Positions 1 to 7,871 of a stretch of 64,000 nucleotides of DNA are shown here, piece by piece. A model generated the notes under the pieces. The model searched no databases, was not told where the DNA came from, and saw nothing but the letters and a program-made list of their open reading frames with translations. The translations under genes were made by a program, and so were the position numbers. Position 1 is the first letter of the stretch. Each line of letters begins with the position of its first letter. This DNA comes from Nannocystis punicea (lineage in GTDB: Bacteria > Myxococcota_A > Polyangia > Nannocystales > Nannocystaceae), in assembly GCF_026965555.1 (NCBI RefSeq), contig NZ_CP114040.1, positions 10,514,001 to 10,578,000 of the forward strand. The letters run 5' to 3'.

Positions 1-153
1 GCCCGGGTAATTCGCGGTCACCGAGACGGTCACCGGCGCGACGCTCGGGTACTGCGAGACCGGCAAGTACGTCAGCGAGATCGCCCCCGCCAGCATGATG
101 AACAGCGAGATGGCCCAGGCGAAGATCGGGCGGTCGATGAAGAAGGAGATCAT
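1..153 (-). CDS. RND efflux pump inner-membrane permease (AcrB/MexB type), 5' end only
   Basis: The minus strand encodes the first 51 residues of an RND multidrug-efflux permease and runs off the window edge. It opens MISFFIDRPIFAWAI, the classic AcrB/MexB amino terminus with the amphipathic FFIDRPIFAW segment. A first membrane helix (about residues 8-28) and the conserved LPVSQYPSVAPVTV entry to the periplasmic porter domain follow. In the family this proton-driven trimer pulls drugs out through an outer-membrane channel. It starts 29 bp after the stop of the adaptor gene, so the two are almost certainly co-transcribed. Subfamily and substrate cannot be told from this fragment. Confidence 0.93.
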   Translation of the reverse strand, partial: MISFFIDRPIFAWAISLFIMLAGAISLTYLPVSQYPSVAPVTVSVTANYPG

Positions 154-182
154 GACAATGCCCTCGGGCGAAGATGAATCGA

Positions 183-1322
183 TCAGCGCTGCGCGGTGGT
201 CGGCGCCAGCGCCGGAGCGGACCAGGGCACCGGCTTCACGCTGGCCCCCGGACCGATCTTCTGGAACCCCTCGACGACGAGGGTCTCGCCGGCGACGAGC
301 CCGTCCTCGACGACCCAGCCGAGGTCGGTGAGCGGCCCGGTGCGCAGCGGCTTGAGCGCGATCTTGTTGTCGCCGTCGACCACGTACGCCTGCGCCTCGC
401 CGGCGCTGCTGCGCTGGATCGCCTGCGGCGGGACCACGATCGCCTCGGTGTCGCGCCCGCGGGCCAGCCGCACGCGCACGTAGGTGCCGGGCAGCAGGGC
501 CCCGTCCGGGTTGGCGAACGAGGCGCGCATGGTGACCTGGGCTGTGCCCGGGTCGACGTTGACGTCGGTGAAGAGCAGCCGGCCGACCTCGCCGTACACG
601 CTGCCGTCGGCGCGCACGAGCTTGACCTCGGCGCCCTCGCCGTCGCCCGGCTCGAGCAGGTCGACCGGCTGCACGAAGTCGACGTAGATCGGATCGATCT
701 GCTGAATGGTCGCGAGGTGAGTCGCCGCGACGTCGCTGACGAGCGCGCCCTCGGTCACCAGGGCGCGACCGATTCGTCCGCTGATCGGCGCCCGCACCGT
801 GGCGTGGTCGAGGTCGACCCGCGCGCGGGCGAGTCGCGCCTTCGCCGACGCGACGTCCGCCTCGGCCTGCTTGAGCGCCGAGTCGGCGACGTCGTTCTGG
901 GCCGTGCTGACGGTCTGACGCTCGAGCAGGGTCAGGGTGCGGTTCGCGTGGCGCTGGGCCTGGTCGCGCGTCGCCTCTGCCCGCACCAGCGCGGCCGTCT
1001 GTGCGTCGCGCTCCGCCCGGTAGATCGTGGGCTCGAGGCGGAACAGCACGTCGCCCTTGCGCACATAACTACCTTCCTCGAACACGCGCTCGAAGACGAT
1101 GCCGGCGATCCGCGCGCGCACCTCGGCGACGCGCGAGGAGACGCCGCGCCCCGGCAGCTCGCGCACGCGAGGGACCGCGCGGGTCTCGACCACCACTGTG
1201 GACACTTCCGGGCTCGGCGGCTCATGCGAGGGAGCAGCCTCGGTCGTCGTCGGCTGACAGCCGACGAGCAGGACGAGCAGCGCCAGACGCTTCACGAACA
1301 GGGAGAGGAGACGCGGTTGCAT
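183..1322 (-). CDS. RND efflux periplasmic adaptor (membrane fusion lipoprotein, AcrA/MexA family)
   Basis: About 379 residues, normal for the family. A lipoprotein signal ends in LVGC (Cys22 from the ATG used here). It is followed by the first half of the lipoyl-like barrel-sandwich (about 50-100), a coiled-coil hairpin rich in Ala/Glu/Gln/Arg (about 100-165) and the returning lipoyl half with the hallmark APISGRIGR. A beta-barrel and membrane-proximal domain with GTYVRVRL and VVPPQAIQ complete it. It should bridge the pump encoded next with an outer-membrane channel. ATG 1322 has AGAGG about ten bases upstream; a GTG two codons earlier (1328) is the alternative. A TetR gene precedes it on the same strand. 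Confidence 0.93.
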   Translation of the reverse strand: MQPRLLSLFVKRLALLVLLVGCQPTTTEAAPSHEPPSPEVSTVVVETRAVPRVRELPGRGVSSRVAEVRARIAGIVFERVFEEGSYVRKGDVLFRLEPTIYRAERDAQTAALVRAEATRDQAQRHANRTLTLLERQTVSTAQNDVADSALKQAEADVASAKARLARARVDLDHATVRAPISGRIGRALVTEGALVSDVAATHLATIQQIDPIYVDFVQPVDLLEPGDGEGAEVKLVRADGSVYGEVGRLLFTDVNVDPGTAQVTMRASFANPDGALLPGTYVRVRLARGRDTEAIVVPPQAIQRSSAGEAQAYVVDGDNKIALKPLRTGPLTDLGWVVEDGLVAGETLVVEGFQKIGPGASVKPVPWSAPALAPTTAQR

Positions 1323-1450
1323 GATCACAGGACCTCTGTCGCATTCGCACCTCGTCTACCGGACGACGTCCGGGTCCCGGGCGCTGCGCGCATTGGTAGG
1401 AAATGTCAGGGGGCGATCGCAGGCGCCGTCGAACCAGCAGGTTCTCGTGG

Positions 1451-2026
1451 TCACCGCTTTCGGGTCAGGTCGATCATCTTGGAGAGCAGTGCTTGCCGGT
1501 CGATCGGGGACTCACCGTCCTGCGCCATCAGGTCCTCCAGCCATACCCCGTCCGCCGCGTAGCGTACGAGTTGCAGGGCCAGGTCCCCGTCGGTCTCACG
1601 GTGACGATTCAAACGTTCCTTGTACCAGTCGCCCCACGCCTGCCGCAGCGCCGGGTCGATCAGCGTCGAGACAGAGAGCGCCGCGCAGGGACAGGGCCCC
1701 GTCTGCTCGACGCGCAGAGTGCTGCGGACATATGCCCGCGTAAAGCGTCCGTGGGCTACCGGATCGGCGGACATGGCGGCGTCGATCTCGCCGTCGAGGA
1801 TCCGGAGCTGCTCGGCGAACAGCGCCTCCGTCAGCTTTTGCTTGCTGGCGAAATGGTGCAGCAGGCCGCCCTTCGTCACACCCGCGGCCTCGGCGACTGC
1901 TTGCACCGTCAGGTTGGCCAGACCCCGGTCGACCAAAATCTGCGCAGCGCAATCGAGCAGCTTCTGCCGCACGACGTCCGGCTCCTTCTTGCGCTGATTG
2001 GCGAGCGACACGGGGGCGGGAAACAT
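1451..2026 (-). CDS. TetR/AcrR-family transcriptional regulator
   Basis: 191 residues from ATG 2026. The N-terminal helix-turn-helix (about 13-60) carries the family pattern LTVQAVAEAAGVTKGGLLHH followed by FASKQKL; the C-terminal ligand domain includes a CPCAALS segment. The gene lies directly upstream of the RND adaptor and pump genes on the same strand, with a 128-bp gap, so it probably represses both itself and the pump, as in AcrR/MexZ-like systems. A perfect 6-bp-arm palindrome overlaps the start codon. The reading frame extends 30 codons upstream, but that stretch is Arg-rich and contains the operator, so I reject it. A GTG five codons inside is possible if the true start clears the operator. 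Confidence 0.9.
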   Translation of the reverse strand: MFPAPVSLANQRKKEPDVVRQKLLDCAAQILVDRGLANLTVQAVAEAAGVTKGGLLHHFASKQKLTEALFAEQLRILDGEIDAAMSADPVAHGRFTRAYVRSTLRVEQTGPCPCAALSVSTLIDPALRQAWGDWYKERLNRHRETDGDLALQLVRYAADGVWLEDLMAQDGESPIDRQALLSKMIDLTRKR

Positions 2027-2042
2027 ACCGGCTGGTCGGTAT
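2025..2042. promoter_or_regulatory. TetR-type operator palindrome ATACCG-N6-CGGTAT
   Basis: Perfect 6-bp inverted arms around a 6-base centre. It resembles the ATACCGACC/GGTCGGTAT operators of TetR/AcrR repressors. It overlaps the ATG of the TetR gene, so binding would block transcription of the regulator and, through it, the downstream pump genes. Site seen in sequence; function inferred. Confidence 0.7.
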
Positions 2043-2363
2043 CTTCGCAAGCGGACCCGCGCACGTACCGGCCGCCCGTACAGCCGCTGTATGCCCGAGA
2101 ACGGGGCGCCAGACAAGGTTCCTCTGGCTCACGCCCGTTCCCTGCATCGTCCTCGCGGCGCTTGCGCATCTCGCTCGCGAGGCGCGAGAACGCACAAACT
2201 ACGGACCCCGACGACGGGCCGGAACCACCTTTACTTTGGCGCCGAAATGATAGCCGCGTCGGCCCTCACGACGATGCTCGGAGAGCGTGTTCGATTCGCC
2301 GCTCGCCTCGCAATCACATCACCAAGAAATTCAAGCACCGCGAATTCTACGATCGACGTCTCC
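2043..2363. other. Non-coding gap upstream of TetR gene
   Basis: No convincing gene on either strand. It holds the promoter side of the TetR gene and the downstream side of the minus-strand kinase. It is somewhat less GC-rich than the neighbours around 2230-2350. No hairpin with a U tract was found. Confidence 0.4.
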
Positions 2364-3797
2364 TCAGAGGTTGACGATCTGCAGCCCGTCCCTGGCGCCG
2401 AGCAGACGTCGAGCGGCGCAGCGGTGCCAGGCGTCGTCGTCGCGCACGGGCTCGGAGTCGATGGCGACCAGCAGGCCGCCGTGGACCTCGAGCGCCACGG
2501 TGCCCGAGGGAGCGCCGGGGCAGCGGCGCAGCTGATCGACGAGCGAGGGCCGGCGGCGCGTCGATGCAGGCGGCGGTGATGATGATGCGATCGCGGGCGC
2601 GAGGTCCGGCACAGTCATCATCACCGGCGACGGCGCCGGGCTCGGCGGCGGCTCGTCGCTCACCGGCAGCTCCATCGGCACCGCGGGCACGAACAGCCAA
2701 AGCCACCAGCCCAGCACCAGCAGGAACGCGAGCGGCGCCCATCGCAGGAGGCGCCCGAGCGGCCGCACCGGCTTCGCGGGCGACGCCGGCGGTGCGGTGA
2801 TTCGCCGCGGTGATTCGCCGGCGTCCTCGCGCTGGGCGGCCTCGGGCGGCCGCGCGGTCGCGACTTCGGGCAGCGGCTTGGACGGCACCAGCACCCGCCG
2901 CAGCTCGCGGGCGAACGCCTGCGCGGAGCTCGGCCGCTGCGACGGATCGGAGCCGAGCGCGCGCAGCAGCAGGTGCTCGAGCTCGGGCGGCACGCGCGTG
3001 CCCAGCTGGGACAGCGGGATCGGCGGCGAGCCGCCCGCGATCTCGGCCTGCTGTTGCTGCGCGGTGTGACCGACCCACGGGATCCGCCCCGTGATCAATT
3101 TGTAGAGCGTCACACCGAGCGCGAACACCTCGGAGGCCTCGGTGAACGGCGAGGTCGTGATCTTCTGCCCGACCTGCGCGTAGACCTCGGGCGCGCAGTA
3201 ACCCGGGGTGTGGGCGATCCACGCCGTGGGCTCGGCCAGCTGCGACACGATCGGGGCCGCGAGCGGCCGCTGACGCACCAGGCCGAGGTCGATGAGCACG
3301 ACGCGCTCGTCGTCGCCGCCGCCGATGACCATGAAGTTGTCGGGCTTGATGTCGCGATGAAACCACCCGGCCGCGTGCAAGCTCGCCACCGCGTCGGCTG
3401 CCTTCGCCATCAGGTCGACCGCCCGCCGCCAGTACATCGGCCGCCCGTCGGCGAGCACCTGCAGGCTCTTGCCGTCGAGCCACTCCATCACCAGGTATTC
3501 GACCTTGGCCTCGAGGCGGAAGTCGAGCACGCGCACCACGTGAGGGTCACGCAGGCGGAAGCCGAGGATCGCCTCCGTCTTGAAGTGCGCGAAGCAATAG
3601 TCGTCGTTGCGGGCGACGTCCTGGGAATCACCCGTGAGGCCGATCGCCCGCCGCACCTTGACTGCGACCGGCGTCTCGAGCTCCTCGTGCCAGCCCTCGT
3701 AGAGGTCGGCGAAGCCCCCGGCGGCGACGTGCCGCTTGATCCGGTAGACGCCGCCCAAGGTGCGTCCCACGAGCGCCTTCGGATCCGGCCTGGCCAT
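2364..3797 (-). CDS. Membrane-anchored Ser/Thr protein kinase (PknB-like)
   Basis: 477 residues. The kinase domain (about 14-290) has ATP-binding AVKV (Lys47), catalytic loop HRDIKPDN (147-154), a DLG triplet in place of DFG (170-172) and the APE motif as CAPE (201-204). The usual GxGxxG loop is replaced by AAGGFADLY. A Pro/Ala-rich linker leads to one membrane helix (about 353-374) rich in Leu/Trp, then an extracytoplasmic tail of about 100 residues with paired cysteines in RRCPGAPS and HRCAARRL. Such kinases sense an outside signal through the tail; the target is unknown. A TATGAG hexamer ends five bases before the ATG, suggesting a leaderless transcript. Confidence 0.92.
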   Translation of the reverse strand: MARPDPKALVGRTLGGVYRIKRHVAAGGFADLYEGWHEELETPVAVKVRRAIGLTGDSQDVARNDDYCFAHFKTEAILGFRLRDPHVVRVLDFRLEAKVEYLVMEWLDGKSLQVLADGRPMYWRRAVDLMAKAADAVASLHAAGWFHRDIKPDNFMVIGGGDDERVVLIDLGLVRQRPLAAPIVSQLAEPTAWIAHTPGYCAPEVYAQVGQKITTSPFTEASEVFALGVTLYKLITGRIPWVGHTAQQQQAEIAGGSPPIPLSQLGTRVPPELEHLLLRALGSDPSQRPSSAQAFARELRRVLVPSKPLPEVATARPPEAAQREDAGESPRRITAPPASPAKPVRPLGRLLRWAPLAFLLVLGWWLWLFVPAVPMELPVSDEPPPSPAPSPVMMTVPDLAPAIASSSPPPASTRRRPSLVDQLRRCPGAPSGTVALEVHGGLLVAIDSEPVRDDDAWHRCAARRLLGARDGLQIVNL

Positions 3798-3858
3798 GGC
3801 GTCTCATAGCACGACGCCAGGTCCGCGGTATACGAGGGTCCGTGAGCCTTCCGCCGGG

Positions 3859-3959
3859 AAGACGATGTACACGCACATGTTTCCCCGGCGCTGCAAGTTC
3901 TTGGTATACCAAAGACCGCAGCGGGCTCACGGCGGCAAGACGATGTACACGCACATGTT
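3859..3959 (+). repeat. 23-bp direct repeat pair in front of a membrane-protein gene
   Basis: Bases 3859-3881 recur exactly at 3937-3959, 78 bp apart; both copies contain ATGTACACGCACATG. The second copy holds the start codon used for the next gene and the first would offer an in-frame start 25 codons earlier. This looks like a local duplication that copied the translation start region. Confidence 0.7.
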
Positions 3960-4752
3960 GCTCTTCACGTTGATCGGGGCCCCTGACACCTGTCCCGAAG
4001 TTTTAGTGCCGGTCTGCACCGAGCTCGCCGCCGGCCGCCGGCTCGAGGCCGCCGAGCTCGCCGCGCGGCTCGCCCGCGACGCGTCCGTCGCGCCGCAAGA
4101 TCGACGCTTCGCGGCCTCGCTCGCCGCGGGCACGTGGATCCGCGAGGGCTCGCCGGCGTCGCGCTGCGAGGCGCAGTCGCTGCTCGCGGCGTACTTCGCC
4201 GACCCGGCCCTGCCGCGCACGTCGGCGCTCGAGCGCCACCACCGCGAGGTCGAGGCCGATAAGTGTGAAAAGTCCGGGGCGCCGGGCTCGACCACGTCCC
4301 CCGCGGCGTCTCCCCCGCCCGCGCCGCCGACACCTGCACTCGAGGCCAGGTCGTCCCCGGCGATCGGGACGCCGCGCTGGTCCACGCCGGCCGACCGCCC
4401 CGTCAAGACGCGCCTCGTGGCCGGCCGTGCGCTGCTCGGCACCGGCGTCGGCCTGGCAGCAGCCACGGTCATCTCGCTGTCGGTGATGAGCTACCACCTC
4501 ATGGCGGCCGAGGCGATCACGACGCGAGTGCTGGTCGAGGAGCGGAGAATGACCGAGCAAGAGGAGCTCGAATTTCGCCGCGTCTACGGGATCGCGGAGC
4601 AAGCGAAGTGGGTCGCGCTGGGTGCAGGCATCGCCGGCACCGTGACTCTGGCCGCCGGCATCCCGCTGCTGATGTCGGCGAAGCGACGCGCCCGGCTGAG
4701 CCCGTACGTGCGCGGCGGGGCCGCCGGTGTCATCTTCAGCGGGGCGTTCTGA
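3943..4752 (+). CDS. Two-helix membrane protein of unknown function
   Basis: 269 residues from ATG 3943; an upstream in-frame ATG at 3868 lies in a duplicate of the same start region. The N-terminal 110 residues are Ala/Leu/Arg-rich with cysteines, resembling the short helical-repeat lipoprotein-like regions common in myxobacteria. A Pro/Ser/Thr linker follows. Two membrane helices (about 165-187 and 226-247) flank a charged helical loop EERRMTEQEELEFRRVYG, and a short SPYVRGGAAGVIF tail ends the protein. It stops 14 bp before lipoprotein A1, so the two may be co-transcribed. A remnant of its last codons is also found in front of the second A copy, showing that it belonged to the duplicated block. 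I do not recognise the family. Confidence 0.7.
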   Translation: MYTHMLLFTLIGAPDTCPEVLVPVCTELAAGRRLEAAELAARLARDASVAPQDRRFAASLAAGTWIREGSPASRCEAQSLLAAYFADPALPRTSALERHHREVEADKCEKSGAPGSTTSPAASPPPAPPTPALEARSSPAIGTPRWSTPADRPVKTRLVAGRALLGTGVGLAAATVISLSVMSYHLMAAEAITTRVLVEERRMTEQEELEFRRVYGIAEQAKWVALGAGIAGTVTLAAGIPLLMSAKRRARLSPYVRGGAAGVIFSGAF

Positions 4753-4766
4753 TCGGAGCCGAGGAC

Positions 4767-6386
4767 ATGTCCCGAAGTACACTTCTGCTCCCGCTCGCCG
4801 CCGCCGGCTGCTTCGCGCAGGTGTGGGCCGACGGCTCGGCGCTGTTCGGCAGCGAGACCGACAGCGACGCGACCTCGGCGGCGGCGACCAGCTCCGGCGC
4901 GAGCGAGGGCACGGGCGGGCCGGTCCAGACGGTGACGAGCGAGACGCCGACGACGAGCAGCACCGGGTCGCTCGAGTCGTCGACCACGCTCCCGAACGTC
5001 CCCAACGAGCCGCCGGAGATCGTCAGCTTCACCGTCGAGCCCGACACTCTGCTCGAGGCCGGCTCGGCGGAGGCGCTAGCGATCGTCAGCGCGGACGTGG
5101 TGTCGCTGACGTTGCGCGTCGACGGCGAGGAGGTGTGGTCGGGGCCGCCGTCCGAGTTCGCGTGGGTTTTCCACGCGACGTCGAAGGCCGCCTCCGAGGG
5201 CACCTACGCGCTCGAGCTGGTCGCCAGCGACAGCGAGGGCCTCACCGCCAGCGCGTCGGCGATGTTGTGGGTGACGCTGCCGGAGACCGGGACGCAGAAG
5301 TGCGTGTTCGAGGAGGACGTCGGCGCGAGCTGGTTGACCGCGACCGTGTACGCCGACGACGCGCTGATCGTCGCCGGCGCGCTCGCAAAGCCGTCGCTCG
5401 AGGCCACGTTGTGGCGCCTCGACCGCGACTCGTGCCAGCCGCAAGCCGGCTACCCGTGGTCGATCTCGCAGTGGACCGCCCTGCCGGAGGTCCAGCCGCC
5501 GTCGCAAATCGTCGGCCTGGCGCTCGATGCCGAAGGACGCATGGCGCTCGCGGCCAACCTCGGCTCCGGCGTCTCGCGTCGGCCCTACATCGCGGTGCTG
5601 TCGCCCGAGGGCGCGCTCGAGTGGGAGCGCCTCGGGCCGATGGGTCAGACGTACAGCGCGATCGCGGCGGGGCCCGAGCGGTTCTTCGTCGTCGGGGAGT
5701 TGTTGGTGGGCGAGGCACCGCCGCGCTACGACGGGCTCGTCGAGAGCTACGACGCGATGGGCACGAAGGCGTGGTCCGACGTCCTCGCGGCGCCGCTGCC
5801 GGGCGACAGCTTCCCGGACGACATGAACATATACGACGAACATCCGCACGCAGTGTTGTGGTCCGAGGACGTAAACGCGCTCGTCATCGCTGGCGAGCGC
5901 TTCGTGCTCGCGGACAAGAACAAACGGCAACGAGCTATTTTCACTCGCTACTCCGCGAACGGAGCCATCCTTGGCGCATGGACCTCTGATGGGTCCGACG
6001 CGGACGAGGACGCCCTGCTTTCGATCACCGCGTGTGGCGACGAACTCGTGGCCAGCGGATGGGTCCGGAACGAGCAGAGCACCCGGTCGCCGGCGACACG
6101 GTGGCTGGATCCATCTAGCGATGCGGTCGCCAAGCGCCGCCTCGATCTACTGAACAGCACCATCATTCAGGGCATCGCGTGCGACCGCGAGCAGAAATTC
6201 GCGGCTGCCGCGAGCAGCGAGTTCACAGCCTTCGCGCTCGGCTTCCGCGCCGGCGACGACCCGTTCTTGTTCAAACTCGACTTCCCCGATTCGACGCTGA
6301 AAGCAGCGGACTGCGATGATCGAGGCTTCTGCGTCGTCGGGGGTCTACACGGAGATCGAGCCTGGGCGCGGGTGCATCACCCCTGA
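4767..6386 (+). CDS. Lipoprotein A1: Ig-like domain plus propeller-like repeats
   Basis: 539 residues. Lipoprotein signal MSRSTLLLPLAAAGC (Cys15), then about 75 residues rich in Ser/Thr/Gly/Glu, typical of a cell-surface tether. An Ig/cadherin-like segment (about 85-175) starts with EIVSFTVEPDTL. A large domain (180-539) has recurring strand patterns ('ALIVAGAL', 'RFFVVGELL', 'ELVASGW', 'GFCVVGGL') that suggest a beta-propeller. It ends in HGDRAWARVHHP. It pairs tail to tail with lipoprotein B1, the stop codons 35 bp apart. The ATG sits in a GGACATGTCC motif identical to that at the A2 start. A2 (10504-12135) is its full-length paralogue. The function is unknown; a surface or secreted binding role is inference. 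Confidence 0.8.
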   Translation: MSRSTLLLPLAAAGCFAQVWADGSALFGSETDSDATSAAATSSGASEGTGGPVQTVTSETPTTSSTGSLESSTTLPNVPNEPPEIVSFTVEPDTLLEAGSAEALAIVSADVVSLTLRVDGEEVWSGPPSEFAWVFHATSKAASEGTYALELVASDSEGLTASASAMLWVTLPETGTQKCVFEEDVGASWLTATVYADDALIVAGALAKPSLEATLWRLDRDSCQPQAGYPWSISQWTALPEVQPPSQIVGLALDAEGRMALAANLGSGVSRRPYIAVLSPEGALEWERLGPMGQTYSAIAAGPERFFVVGELLVGEAPPRYDGLVESYDAMGTKAWSDVLAAPLPGDSFPDDMNIYDEHPHAVLWSEDVNALVIAGERFVLADKNKRQRAIFTRYSANGAILGAWTSDGSDADEDALLSITACGDELVASGWVRNEQSTRSPATRWLDPSSDAVAKRRLDLLNSTIIQGIACDREQKFAAAASSEFTAFALGFRAGDDPFLFKLDFPDSTLKAADCDDRGFCVVGGLHGDRAWARVHHP

Positions 6387-6421
6387 GATGAACCTCGCAC
6401 CGACGAGCCGTGATTGCGTTC

Positions 6422-7546
6422 TCATCGAGGAATGAACTGGTCGCACAGCGGTCCCAACTTTGCGGCGACGTCTTTGAAGAAGGCCCCGTAGCTCGGCGCG
6501 CAGATCGACGCCATCTGTCCGTGCTTGAGGTACTCTTCCATGAGTGTCCGCATCCGGTTCGGCGGGCCGGGCGGCTCGTCCGGAAAACACAGGTTGGGCG
6601 ACTGATCGTTGTCGGTAGTGATGGCAAGGCCGATCACAGAGTCCTCGTCACCGCCCTTGGCCGCGTACAGAGCCTTACGCCACTGGTAAGGCCCGCCGGC
6701 CGAGGCGTACTCATACGAGTCTTGAATGACGATCAGCAGCAAGAGGGCGTCGTCGCGCAGAAATCCCTCGTTGCAGCCGCCCGGGCTGTTCAGCTCAATC
6801 CCGGATTCGATCAGCGGATTGTCCAGCGCGGCGAGGATCGAGTCGAACGGTTGGGGCGAGGCGCTGCCCCAGCCGACGCGGGCGAGACAGTCGAACGCCG
6901 CAGGGAGATCGGGTTCCTCGCCGGTGATGTAGCGATGGCCTCCCGCCAGCTTGCAGCGACGGCCGGAGGAGCCTAGCTCGCTGGCGAAGGTCTCGCCGGA
7001 ACCCAAAGTGTAGTCGCATTCATCGATGGTCGCACCGCACAGGTCGGGCACGCCGTTCGGATCACAATCGGCGGGATCTTGACACAAGGCGCAATCGTCC
7101 ATCGACCAGGTGTACGAGGAATCCGTGACCAGAATGTGCAGATCGAACGCCCCGAGCTGCTCCTCGAGCGCCTGCGCGAACTCGGGGAAGGCCGCGATGA
7201 GGCGCGACTGGTATTCCTCCATCGTGTACTCGGTAGAAATCGCAAAGATGATGTCGATCTTCCCCTGGCACCCAGCCGGCGCTACGTCCCCGAAGTCGGG
7301 CAGCAAATTGCCCCCGCTGCTGCTGCTCAAGGCCAGCTCGCCCGTCGTGGTCGTCGTCGACGTCGACGACGAATCACCGAACACCGAGGACGTCGTGGGT
7401 GACGTCGTCGTGCTCGTGGTCGACGTCGACGTGCTGCTCGTCGTCACCTCGCCGCTCGTGCCGCCGAACGGCATCATCTCGGCCGGCGCAGCGGCATTGC
7501 AGCCAACGAGGTAGAGAGCGACGACGAAATCGGAAATGCGCGACAT
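6422..7546 (-). CDS. Lipoprotein B1: degenerate vWA-like surface protein
   Basis: 374 residues. Lipobox LYLVGC (Cys16), about 60 residues of nearly pure Ser/Thr, then a Cys-rich globular domain starting DFGDVAPAGCQG. KIDIIFAIS is in the position of the first von Willebrand A strand, but the metal site DxSxS is missing (S-T-E-Y-T-M follows). Further conserved blocks are FDLHILVTDSS, CALCQDPADCDPNG, GGHRYITGEEPDL, FDSILAALDNPL and SICAPSYGAFF. About twelve cysteines are shared with B2-B4, implying disulphides outside the cell. It is convergent with A1. The four B genes share an approximately 110-bp upstream region. The role is unknown. Confidence 0.82.
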   Translation of the reverse strand: MSRISDFVVALYLVGCNAAAPAEMMPFGGTSGEVTTSSTSTSTTSTTTSPTTSSVFGDSSSTSTTTTTGELALSSSSGGNLLPDFGDVAPAGCQGKIDIIFAISTEYTMEEYQSRLIAAFPEFAQALEEQLGAFDLHILVTDSSYTWSMDDCALCQDPADCDPNGVPDLCGATIDECDYTLGSGETFASELGSSGRRCKLAGGHRYITGEEPDLPAAFDCLARVGWGSASPQPFDSILAALDNPLIESGIELNSPGGCNEGFLRDDALLLLIVIQDSYEYASAGGPYQWRKALYAAKGGDEDSVIGLAITTDNDQSPNLCFPDEPPGPPNRMRTLMEEYLKHGQMASICAPSYGAFFKDVAAKLGPLCDQFIPR

Positions 7547-7650
7547 CGCGCACGAGGTTATCGGCCTCCGGAGAGCGTTGCTACTCGTTTGGCGCGCTCT
7601 TGCTCACTGATCCAGCAAATTTATTTCGTTGCTTGAGCAACGGCCGGTGA
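7547..7650 (-). promoter_or_regulatory. Conserved upstream region of B1 (repeat copy 1)
   Basis: About 100 bp immediately upstream of B1, nearly identical to the region upstream of B2 and recognisable at B3, B4 and the decayed B copy. It contains an AT-rich AAATTTATTT stretch next to the hairpin CGTTGC-TTGA-GCAACG (7627-7642). The conservation is compatible with a shared promoter and regulator site; no experimental basis. Confidence 0.55.
7627..7642. repeat. Inverted repeat CGTTGC-N4-GCAACG, copy 1
   Basis: Perfect 6-bp arms and a 4-base loop, about 85 bp upstream of the B1 start. Related copies occur at 9078-9093, 10332-10347, 14687-14702 and 14989-15004. Either an operator of the B family or a boundary mark of the duplicated units. 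Confidence 0.6.
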
Positions 7651-7747
7651 CACGAGACCAGCCTCGACCGGCGGCACATGCGGCAACGCGTCCGGGCTCC
7701 TGTTTGGGGGCAACACCAGCAATTCCTCGATCGCCGCGGTGAGCTCT

Positions 7748-7840
7748 TATTGCAGAATGAACTTGTCGCCGGCGGCGACCCACTGCGCCGCCGCCGGCCT
7801 CCTGGGCGACCGCGCATGGGTCCGGGTGCATCACCCGTGA
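7748..7840 (+). pseudogene. Remnant of an A-family gene (C-terminal tail only)
   Basis: The last codons read CAAAGLLGDRAWVRVHHP-stop, matching the end of A2 (CAVAGLLGDRAWVRVHHP). Similarity fades upstream of about 7784. The bases around 7750-7770 instead resemble the 3' end of a B gene, so the segment is a recombination scar. It sits tail to tail with B2 exactly as A1 does with B1 and A2 with B3. Thus B2 once had an A partner that has been deleted. Confidence 0.85.
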
Positions 7841-7871
7841 TGCGTGTTCGTGCCGATGATAGCACTAGGCT

